From Branchiostoma floridae (lineage: Eukaryota; Chordata; Leptocardii; Amphioxiformes; Branchiostomatidae): 64,000 nt of DNA. The translations under genes and the position numbers were made by a program. Shown here one piece after another: positions 46,321 to 64,000 of the stretch. The DNA is taken from contig NC_049981.1 of the NCBI RefSeq assembly GCF_000003815.2, positions 33,916,966-33,980,965 on the forward strand, read 5' to 3'. Below the pieces are notes generated by a model. It had not been told where the DNA came from, ran no database searches, and saw nothing but the letters and a program-made list of their open reading frames with translations. Each line of letters begins with the position of its first letter. Position 1 is the first letter of the stretch.

Positions 46321-46804
46321 GCCAACACGTTTACGGACGGACGACCTGGGCATGCGGACTTGCACTAAACCGTGGTACAGATGACGCACCTGTGATAGTG
46401 TTCGTTCTGCCCAATGATACATGTCATTTAAGTAAGTAAAGAATTTTATCAAACAAAATATCATTACGTATAAAGCTCAACTATTATGTACATCACGTCC
46501 TTTTACACCGGGCCTGGTTACGGCTGGCTCTCAGGCTACCGCTACCCTGAATTTTACTAATTGATTAAATGAATGAATGAATTATGCACAATTAAGTTTC
46601 AATTTGCATAATTTGTACTTCATTATGTACACGACTGTCTAAACTACCTGCATACTAAATAATCACGGAAACCCATCGCTCCTTTGTTCAGTTATTCTCG
46701 TTGAAGATCCAGAACAAGCCACTAGGGGGCTGAAACACACAGACACGCCAAGTTCCTATTTTTCATGGAAGTAAAAATCCGGAAACATCAATCTAGACAC
46801 TATA

Positions 46805-46991
46805 ACCTCATTGCACACACACAGACGGACACGCATACACGCACACACACTCAAGCACACGCACATACATACACACACACACACACGCGCGCGCGCGCAC
46901 AGACACACACACACGCGCACACACACACACACAGACACACACATAGACACACGTACACGCAGGCACACACACACACACAGACACACTCACG

Positions 46992-47022
<31 letters not shown>

Positions 47023-47055
47023 ACACACGCACGCGCACAGACACACAGAAAGATA
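46805..47055. repeat. (CA)n/(GC)n compound microsatellite
   Basis: CA-rich dinucleotide tract with GCGCGCGC and GACA interruptions. All frames are open in this region but none is coding. Confidence 0.97.
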
Positions 47056-47229
47056 ATGCCCTGCGGATAGAAATGGATAGAAGACCTGCTATTCCCTCTA
47101 TCAGTTTTGATATTCAAAAACACTTGTGATATAAGTGTGACCGGTGTGCTTGGCCAAAAAGCTGATACATTTAAAAGTTAGCGGTACTTTAAAAGCTCGT
47201 TCCCAAATCGCTCCATTTTCTTTGCTCTG

Positions 47230-47652
47230 ATTGGTCCAGTTTCAGGAGTGTTACCCTGAGGACGAGAGCAGGAAAGTTAGTCGCACTTGACTTCCGGTAA
47301 GCGTGAGGAAACTGCCCGGAGTGAGGGGAGACTGGCCGGAGAAAAGGCCTGGTGTTCGGGGCAAATACACGGCAGGCAGTCCCCTACTCGTGACCGCACC
47401 GCTCCCTCCCTGTGCTCGGCCCAGCAGGCGCCCGAGCACCGCCGAACGGGCGCGAGCGGAGCGGGGCAAAGTTCCCGTCGGCCCGAGAGCAGTTCCGGGG
47501 CGAGCAGGAAGTGTTGGTCAGCCGGTCAGCGGCCTGGAATGTGGCCCCGGGCCGCGGCGTGAGTCCAGCTGTCCCGCCGGGCTATTTCTGTCCGGTTTAC
47601 GGGCGGGGTGGCGTGTGAGCCCGAGGGACGGAGAGAGGCGTGACGGTACGGC
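47230..47652 (+). promoter_or_regulatory. CpG-rich promoter and 5' UTR of the RhoGAP gene
   Basis: GC and CpG content rises sharply just upstream of the ATG at 47653 compared with the flanks. No TATA box is evident. The start of transcription is not placed exactly. Confidence 0.5.
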
Positions 47653-56094
<8,442 letters not shown>

Positions 56095-56290
56095 GGAGAC
56101 GTGCAGGAGAACTTTGCACAAGAGACTTAGGAATGTTCGGAGATGTACAGGACATGTTCGGAGATGTAAAGGACATGTTTGGAGATGTACAGGACATGTT
56201 TGGACATGTACAGGACATGTTTGGACATGTACAGGACATGTTTGGAGATGTACAGGACATGTTTGGACATGTACAGGACAACTAGAGGTT
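56095..56290 (+). repeat. Repeat grown from the RhoGAP stop-codon region
   Basis: AGGAGACGTGCAGGACAACT plus TTGGACAAGAGACTTA at the end of the coding sequence is repeated once. It then degenerates into 15-bp GATGTACAGGACATG units. Confidence 0.8.
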
Positions 56291-57486
56291 ACTTCCTTCC
56301 GGCTAACCCTGTAACCATTGGATTGGTGCCAATACTCTCCCGGTGCTTCAGCATACTTAAGATTAAGACATGTTTGTGGATGTCCAGGACAAAAGTTTAT
56401 CTGAATGTGGGGAACGTTTCAATATTGCTGTACAATTACAGCCACAGATCTGAACTGTTCCAGCCACAGATCTCGGCATCAGTGCCACTTGTGAACACCA
56501 GTGAAGATGAGGAGTGGAGTTAGCGGGGAAACTTCAACTGTTCTTCCCAATCAGCGTTTTGGGGTAGAGAATTGCTCTATTGTAATATGATACAATGTCG
56601 AGTTACATGATACAATGTCGAGTTACAAGGTACCATGTGAGACACCCCAGCCTTACAGTGTAGAGTTTCATTTTGTATACGGAGCCTTAGACAGACTAAT
56701 GACTGAGGAGCTCGAGGGTTGCAGTTTAACCCTCAAACTACCAAACCAAACATGCCTTCCAAATTCCACATGCAAACTTTACCTCACATTATTAGAAGAG
56801 TCTTCTATGATGATTTGACTGATAGTATTTTGGAGCAAAGCAGTAAATTGAAGTACTTTTGATACAAGAAATCAGCTTTTTTTCTACTGGAGTACATGTA
56901 AGTACAGACCTTTTTATACATGTAAAGTATATACATGTAGTGCATTGCCTCAGTTTTTATATCTTGCAGGTGCCTTACATTTTACAGTTAATCCTATTTA
57001 CTATAACGTTTTTTTTTAGATCTTCCCATGGTCCATAGCCATGGACTTTATTTTTAGATTTACAATGTTACAGAGAATTCGGACACACCTCAGAGTCTGG
57101 AACCTTTTACAGTGGATCAAGTATCTTGATTCTGTGACTGTCACATCTTTTACAACATTGAGGTGTAAAAGATAACCTTTATATGTTAATAGGTGTAAAA
57201 GATAACCTTTATAGGTTACATTTTTATACTGTATATAGTCTGTATACTCAAGATTGTTCACATCATCTCTTCAGGATGGTGGATAGAAAAGTTTAATGAT
57301 TCAACTGTGCAGCTTTTCTAAGTGCCATAAAAATATTAAAATGTATTCAGGAATTAAGACTTGTGGAATTTTTTTGTTCATTTTTTTGGGGTAGTAGTTG
57401 GCTCCACTACTACTACTGTTCGTATGTGTTTACCTGGACAATTTCATGGTCATGTCATTTTTGATATGCCCCTATTTAGACTCCTA

Positions 57487-57492
57487 AATAAA
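57487..57492 (+). promoter_or_regulatory. Probable poly(A) signal of the RhoGAP gene
   Basis: AATAAA about 1.4 kb after the stop codon, following AT-rich 3' UTR-like sequence. Confidence 0.45.
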
Positions 57493-57499
57493 TATGTAT

Positions 57500-59300
57500 T
57501 ATAAGTAGTGCAGTCTTTATCTTGTTCCCGTACAAGACTGGAACTAAAATTATTTTTGAGGATTCAATCTATTGTAAAGCTGTCGAATCATATTCATCCT
57601 GGACATTTGAGATTAAAGCTGATGGATCTTTGTTTCAGGACCTGAACTTCGTTTTCTTACAGCGTCTTAACATTACGGTTACTGTCTTGGATACACTATC
57701 TGACGATATCTTTCATTGTATCAGTCCTCAACTACTACCAGTCTTATATAACTGCCCTTCAGCATTACACACCAGCTTTTGTATCAGATTCTGTATTCTG
57801 TACAGCCGGTATAACCACCCTTTGGTGTAACACCAGCGTATGTATCTGTAAAGCCAGTATAAGCCATGAGTTGGTTTACTGGGGTATGCATCTTGTACTG
57901 TTTAGTACAAACCTGGTGTGTTACGCTGGCAAGCAGTTTACCAGGTATGTAACAAAAAACAACTCAGCAACTCATGTTCCATCTGTGCCAGATCGCCTGC
58001 GATGAGTTTATTACCGGGAATTTCACACATACTTCTACACATCACAGGACTCGCTAACTACATACAGCCAGTCGGGGCAGTGCAGCTGCGCCCCCTTCTG
58101 TCTGGGCCATATATTACAGCAACAACATTCATTGCACATGTACACTCCACTTCCTCAACAATCATTGCAAACACTTGCCTGTCCACCCCATTCGACAACA
58201 ATGGTACATTCCATGTACATCTTACACAACAAGGCTGTACCATCAGTATGCAGACCAGAGGGGTGTTGCTTTCAATTCATTGATAGCTGGAGCAAATCAA
58301 CGTCATTGTTGACGAAATGTAAAAACATTTGGAAGGTAACAAAACAACCTATCTATAAATATAAAGTATACATTATGCACAATATAATCTGTATATCAAC
58401 ATGGAAAAGATAACAGCAGTGTCCGGTTTCTCTTCCAGTCCAACTCAACTTTCCATGGGTGAAAAAGCACAACCAGGGGTGCCAAATACTCATGCCAATA
58501 TCCATTATTGAGAAACATAAGAATTTTACGGAATTGATACAACCCACTACTATACAAATTGTACAGAACTCATACAAGTTTTTTGGAATACTTATGATCC
58601 TATATGACTATAAGTAACATCCATACTTTGATTAAACCCTTGCTTAAACTCAGTATGTTTCTCAGTAGTGGATTGTAATATTTCCATTAAATATTTCTGA
58701 ATACTTAATTACTTAGTTAATAAGCACCCCTGAAAACTTCATAAAACAACTGTAAACCATGGATCATTTTGGTAGTGGGTCCAGTGTGGAGTCTTCCCAA
58801 CAAATATCTCCCCAACGGTTATGCCCTACAAGAATGGATAGTCCGGCTTTACAGTTGCTATGGTAACAATGCAACCAGTCTGCACTGTTTCCATGGTAAC
58901 AAAGCAACTTACAGTCTGGTGTTGCTTCCATGGCAACAAGTACGACCCTTCCATGAGAGCAACCCTTCCCTCAAGGAAGACTTTGAGGTTGCAGAAGAAA
59001 ACTTCAGATTGCAAAGTTCTGGTCACTCAGACTGGGTGCCACAGAGGGTTACAGAATGCAGGTTTGGTTAGGCGTTTTGGTTCTCAAATCGAGATAATTT
59101 CAAACAAATCCACATGGAGCTTATCTGAGTGGAAGGCTAGCACCTTGGTACACACAGTTTTGGGGAGTCGATGTTGTCAGTCTCCCCTTTCATCTTTGTG
59201 ATAAATTTCAGATTCAATGTTTCAAAACCAACACAATAACTTGGTGTGGCCTGTAAGATAAAGGTTAACTATCAGGTAAGCACCCGTGATCACACAGCTG
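57500..59300. other. Intergenic stretch without supported genes
   Basis: No exon-like block with splice signals on either strand; small open frames look random. CCATGGTAACAA words recur at about 58855-58940. Confidence 0.45.
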
Positions 59301-59334
59301 TCCCCTACCTATACATGGAATAGTGCACTTCATG

Positions 59335-59812
59335 CATGGTTACCCAGGCTGGGCAGCACATTACCCAGGCTGGGTGGTGCATAACCCAGGCCGGGCGGTA
59401 CATAACCCAGGCTGGGTGCTGCATGACCCAGGCTGGACATTGCATTACCCAGGCTGGACACTGCATTACCCAGGCTGGACACTGCATTACACTTCATGCA
59501 TGATTACCCAGGCTGGGTGGTGCATTACACAGGCTGGACAGCGCATTAACCCAGGCTGGGTGGTGCATGACCCAGACTGGACAGTGCATTAACCCAGGCT
59601 GGGTGCTGCATGACCCAGACTGGACAGTGCATAACCCAGGCTGGGTGGTGCATTACCCAGGCTGGACAGCGCATTAACCCAGGCTGGGCGGTGCATTACC
59701 CAGGCTGGGTGGTGCATAACCCAGGCTGGGTGGTGCATTACCCAGGCTGGGCGGTGCATAACCCAGGCTGGGTGGTGCATAACCCAGGCTGGGTGGTGCT
59801 TTGCTTGGACTG
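59335..59812. repeat. About 21-24 bp minisatellite
   Basis: ACCCAGGCTGGGTGGTGCAT-type unit, about 22 copies. The core CCCAGGCTGGG is itself near-palindromic. Confidence 0.93.
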
Positions 59813-59879
59813 GGCAGCTATTTACAAGGCTCTGTACACAGAAGTCTGTCAGGCTCACCAGCTGGGTTCTATGGATGAC

Positions 59880-60655
59880 ATCCACGCATGGCCCACACAT
59901 GAACACATCCCCCACACATCCACACATGGTCCACACATCCAAGCATGGTTCACACACAGTCCGAACATCCATGCATAGTCCACACATCCACGCATGGTCC
60001 ACACATCCACACGTGGTCCACAATTCCCCCCACATCCACGCATTGTCCATACATCCACACAAGGTCCACACATCAACACATGGCCCACACATCAACACAT
60101 GGCCACACATCCCCTGACATCCATGCATGGTCCACATAGAGTCTGAAGACCAAGCATAGTCCACACATGGTCCACACATCAACGCATGGTTCACACATCC
60201 ACAGATGGTTCACATATCCACACATGGTCCATACATCCACACACATCCATGCAGTCTACACATCCGAGCATGGTCCACACATACTCTATACATCCACACT
60301 GGGTCCACACATTCATGCACAGTCCACACATGTACACAAGGTCCCCACATACAGACTGTCCCCACATCCAAGCATGGTCAACACATTCACGTAAAGGACA
60401 CACATCCACGCAGTCCACACACAGCCCACACATCCTTGCACAGCCCACACATGGTACACACATCCACGCAGTCCACACACAGCCCACACATCCTTGCACA
60501 GCCCACACATGGTACACACATCCACGCACAGTCCACACACAGCCCACACATCCTTGCACAGCCCACACATGGTACACACATCCACGCACAGTCCACACAT
60601 GGTACACACATCCTTGCACAGCCCACACACGGTACACACATCCTTGCACAACAAA
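59880..60655. repeat. Degenerate CCACACATCCACGCATGGT-type satellite
   Basis: 12-21 bp units repeat for about 780 bp, with higher-order blocks of about 53 bp at the right (CAGCCCACACATCCTTGCA). The Cys- or His-rich open frames across it are artefacts. Confidence 0.93.
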
Positions 60656-60659
60656 ATAA

Positions 60660-62070
60660 ATAAAAAGAGTTAATTTTTTTGCATTTTAGCAAGTTGCAGC
60701 CACACTGTGGCACACATTCAAATATGGCATGTTTTGGAATGCCGAAAAGGAACTTTCTGTCTTTTTCAAAATCTAATGTCACAAAAAAACGAAAGACTTC
60801 TGGACTGTGTTTCTTCAGTCACGTCTTGATATTTGTTTTCCCCTCTGCGTGAGACTTTGTGGCTGCGTTGATGTCACCCATATAACACACTTGGTGAGGC
60901 CTTACACGGAAGTCACATTCAGCTAACCCTATTGGTGGAAACTCGTTGCTATTGGTTACCAAAATATACACTATCCCTGAATGATCATCAAGCCTGGACA
61001 GATCAGAGACAGCCTGGAACAACCCCCCTGTTTTGCTAAGTGGACTGGTCCAAAATCATGACACAAATACAAATGTATAAGACTGTGAGGAGATACACCT
61101 TAGGGCAAATTTGAAATATAAGCCTAAAACCCACAAAGTCTGGGACAGATTTGCATAGAACTTTGCTATTCTGGACTTAAACTGACAAACCCCCTCGCAT
61201 TAATATGGTTCTGTCTAAAATCCTTCCCCATGTCTAAAATGATTCTGTCCAAAATCCACCGCCATGTGTAAAAATCATCCAGTCCAAAATCCTGTCCAAA
61301 TTTCAGTATCCTGTGATTTTGGACTGTCCCATCCTGAAGGGAGGGAACAGAATGATAACATGGCAAAGTTGCTCATGTGGTCTAAAAAAATCTTGTTCAA
61401 CCCAGACAACCATTTCTCTGACTGGATATTTTGTTGAGTTCCATCAAATGACATGTTCCCAGGCTATCTTGATGCTGCTAGGCTTGGTGTTTAACACTTC
61501 TAGTTTAGTTTCTTATCAATATTTAGTTACCCTACAGTGATAGCTAAAGCTTGCGCCGATAATCAGGAAAAGTGCTGCACACCCTCAGTTGAAGTGGGCT
61601 GGTCCAAAATTAGCCAATCAGATGGTTCCATTTATCAACTGTGTGTTTGACCTTGCAGAGTATGCCGCCATATTGTTTGGAAATATCAAACAGCAGAGTC
61701 AAGGTCAACATGGCGGAAGGTGGTTACCCTGGCAACTGAAGGATATGAAATTAGTGTTTGCCATTGGATAAGCCAAAATGTAAGAAGTTTTCTATTTGCT
61801 AAGATAATCATTACCTGCAATTTCACAACATGATTTGAATGTCAATCTGACCTCTGCTGGAATCTAAGAAGCCCCCCTCCCCCCTAAACTACCATGTAAG
61901 AAGGACTCCCATCAATAGTTAAGGGATTTAGTTCCAGCATACGTTGGGCATTTTGTTTGACTTTGTCCCAGCAAACCGTAATTGCTACATTTGTAAGTAG
62001 ACATGGGTAGCATCCACAGTTACATGTAAGTACAGCAAAGTATGTCTTCAGCTCTTCTGGGCATGCAGGA
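60660..62070. other. Stretch without supported genes, likely 3' flank of the right-end gene
   Basis: No clear exon. GTCCAAAATCC words recur between 61200 and 61300. CCAATCAG occurs at about 61614. Confidence 0.4.
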
Positions 62071-62073
62071 AGC

Positions 62074-63966
62074 TCACCCCTCCCCTGCAGAATGGCACGA
62101 TCCACCACACGCCGGTGGGTCGCACCACTCCCTCCGGAGGGGTGGGTAGGTACACTTGAGTTGACCAGCAAATGGCGGAAGCATGGCAGGTGGGTTGCTG
62201 GAGCTTTTCGCGGAGTTTTTTGGGTTGTCTTGTGGAATTTGTTTTCTTGATTTAGTACCTGCGGGCGTCAGACGAGAGGAGTTCAAGGTTCGGAGGTCAG
62301 CGTCCGGGTCGCGTCAGGACGTGCTGCAGGTATCGCCTATGCTGAACAAAACAAGCCGTCAGGACAGCAGAATCAGTACATGGTTCACAGCAACAAACAA
62401 ACAAACAAACAAACAGCAGAATGAGTACACGGTTCACAGCAACAAACAAACAAACAAACAAACAGCAGAATGAGTACACGGTTCACAGCAACACGGAACA
62501 AGCTCTAACTGTTCATTCTTACATTCTTATTACAACATACTGAAGGCTTAGACGGTTAAGGTTTCACTACCATGGCTACATGCTAACCAGTCAGGGGAAA
62601 CCTTCTACAAATGAATGTTAACATGAAGTTTAGCTAAGAGCAATCAATATTTTAATCAATGAATTAGTGTATTTTAGTTTTGGGACTTGGTGGGTAAAAA
62701 AGGGAAGAAGAGAGGAAGGATGGGAACAAACTGGACAGGGGAGAACAAATACATCAATTTCCACCTGAGCATTTCTATAGGACTGACTATACTGATGTCA
62801 TGTACAATATATGTTGATGCCATGCACAATATGTGCTGATGTCATACACAAGATGTGCTGATGTCATACACAATATGTGCCATTTCATACACAATATGTG
62901 CAATGTCATACACAAGATGTGCTGATGTCATACACAATATGTGCCATTTCATACACAATATGTGCAATGTCATACACAAGATGTGCTGATGTCATACACA
63001 AAATGTAAGATGTCATACACAAAATGTAAGATGTCATACACAGAATCTGGCACATTTCAAGGTCAGGGGACTGTGTGTTCTAGGGTTTCCATGGTAACAT
63101 GATTGACAGTTCAGTCACCAGAGCTATCATCTTTCATGTTCCTGACCCCAGGTGACCCCTTACATCCAACGTTCGGCATACCGACGTGTCGTCTGACGAC
63201 TGGGACAGCTTCCGCTTTCTGGGCTGTGGTTGGCTGAGTTTGACCTCTGACCTGTCTGTACCAGGATATACCCACAGGTGGAAGACAGGTGGGGAAGAAC
63301 AGAAGGAGAGAAGGGAAGATAGAGGGCAGGGATGAACAGAAGGAGAGAAGGGAGGATAGAGGGCAGGGATGGACAGAAGGAGAGAAGGGAGGATAGAAGG
63401 CAGGGATGGACAGAAGGAGAGAAGGGAGTATGGGAAAAACAGCAAAACAGCAAAAACAAAACAGGATGACCAGATGGAAAACTTTTCCACAGACACGAGC
63501 TAAAACCAAAACTGCAGCGAGATTAGGTGTGGTTATCAGAAGGTTACCCGGCACCTAAGGTGCAACAGGTGTGGTCACCAGGAGTTTAACATAACCAGGT
63601 GTTCCCCTGCACCTAAGGTGCAACAGGTGTGGTCACCAAGAGTTCAACATAACCAGGTGTATACGGAGATGTCTCACCTGAAGCTGAGTTACCTATAAGT
63701 GGCAGTTTCCCATACAGCAACTTCTGCACATAGTCCACCACTTCCTTGTAGATCAGGTCTGAAACAGGACAACAACAGGACACAATCAGAATGCAAACAG
63801 GTCAAAAACAGGACACAATCAGGGCACAACCAGGGCACAATCGGAGCAGTCAAAAATAGGACAAAATCTATTTCACTTTTCCATTGCTCTACTGTAACTC
63901 ACCTTTCCACTGTTCTACTGTGTGCTCTCTCTCGTCGATGGAGTGGTCGTATGGAATTGGGGCAGG
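62074..63966 (-). CDS. 3' exons of an unidentified gene, 5' part beyond right edge
   Basis: Two well-bounded minus-strand exons are visible. 63903-63966 (PIPYDHSIDEREHTVEQWK) is joined with phase 1 to 63678-63758 (LIYKEVVDYVQKLLYGKLPL). A 60-bp exon at 63164-63223 and a terminal exon from 62258 have good splice signals. In the phase-consistent reading they give QKAEAVPVVRRHVGMPN, then TKSRKQIPQDNPKNSAKSSS and a stop at 62074. In another frame the 60-bp exon reads PRKRKLSQSSDDTSVCRTLD, which looks like a nuclear-localisation patch, and the last exon would run to a stop at 61884. I cannot decide between them. The product looks soluble and basic toward its C-terminus; no domain recognised. Confidence 0.45.
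62360..62495. repeat. About 53-bp repeat with (CAAA)n
   Basis: CAGCAGAATGAGTACACGGT plus TCACAGCAAC and an ACAAACAAACAA run, three copies; intron of the right-end gene. Confidence 0.9.
62790..63055. repeat. About 22-bp minisatellite (TGATGTCATACACAATATGT)
   Basis: About eleven units with a higher-order pattern; intron of the right-end gene. Confidence 0.92.
63280..63430. repeat. About 38-bp purine-rich minisatellite
   Basis: GACAGAAGGAGAGAAGGGAG plus GATAGAGGGCAGGGATG, about four copies. One strand is almost purely purine. Confidence 0.92.
63540..63665. repeat. About 58-bp tandem duplication
   Basis: GCACCTAAGGTGCAACAGGT plus GTGGTCACCA and AACATAACCAGGTGT, two copies; CACCTAAGGTG is a perfect palindrome. 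Confidence 0.88.
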
Positions 63967-64000
63967 CTGAAAAGCAGACACAACAGAAATCACCTCAGTT

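Noticed and set aside
46756..47123. Open frames of Val-Cys or Thr-His repeats
   Set aside because: Translations of a CA microsatellite on both strands.
59589..60782. Cys-rich minus-strand frames (over 100 codons)
   Set aside because: They follow the period of the tandem satellite, lack splice or start context and shift frame with the repeat.
61589..61771. Possible exon after TTGCAG near 61656
   Set aside because: No donor in a consistent frame and no recognisable protein; CCAAT and palindromic words suggest a repeat.

Overview
The window is eukaryotic genomic DNA with large introns, dense minisatellites and small DNA transposons. It is most likely from a cephalochordate (amphioxus, Branchiostoma). 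Evidence: deuterostome-type genes with phase-consistent GT-AG exons, shuffled extracellular domains (ADAM-like protease, CUB and kringle in one gene), a large C2H2 zinc-finger gene of the kind expanded in amphioxus, and minisatellites whose units begin inside exons and carry the splice site. I recall this last feature being described in amphioxus as 'mirage' minisatellites. The genus is an inference; no database search was possible. Six N gaps interrupt the assembly (10553-10652, 19009-19108, 26387-26486, 38641-38740, 48691-48790, 52613-53228).

Layout. (1) 1-9228, plus strand: C-terminal half of the vesicle-tethering factor p115/USO1, eleven exons, ending in an acidic tail. (2) 9.2-14.9 kb: long 3' flank with interspersed repeats, minisatellites and a CCAAT-box cluster. 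(3) 14.9-20.7 kb, minus strand: a secreted proline-rich repeat protein I do not recognise. (4) 22.0-26.2 kb, minus strand: a 955-residue zinc-finger protein with about 21 intact fingers and an 18-bp coding minisatellite. (5) 29.5-43.6 kb, minus strand: a 21-exon secreted protein of about 757 residues with signal peptide, acidic propeptide, ADAM-like metalloprotease, disintegrin, CUB and two kringles. (6) 43.7-47.6 kb: intergenic space between two divergent genes, with a 13-bp E-box array, a second E-box minisatellite and two inverted-repeat elements. (7) 47.65-56.09 kb, plus strand: ARHGAP22/24/25-type RhoGAP (PH, RhoGAP, coiled coil), about 608 residues, with a 616-bp gap after the exon that ends at the arginine finger. 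(8) 56-62 kb: 3' flank and minisatellites. (9) 62.1-64 kb, minus strand: 3' exons of an unidentified gene running off the right edge.

The genes do not form a pathway. USO1 acts in ER-Golgi traffic, the RhoGAP in Rho-GTPase control, the zinc-finger protein in the nucleus, and the proline-rich and protease genes are secreted. The features that stand out are the protease architecture with its altered zinc-binding motif, the repeated growth of minisatellites from exon edges in at least four genes, and the E-box array in the divergent intergenic region.
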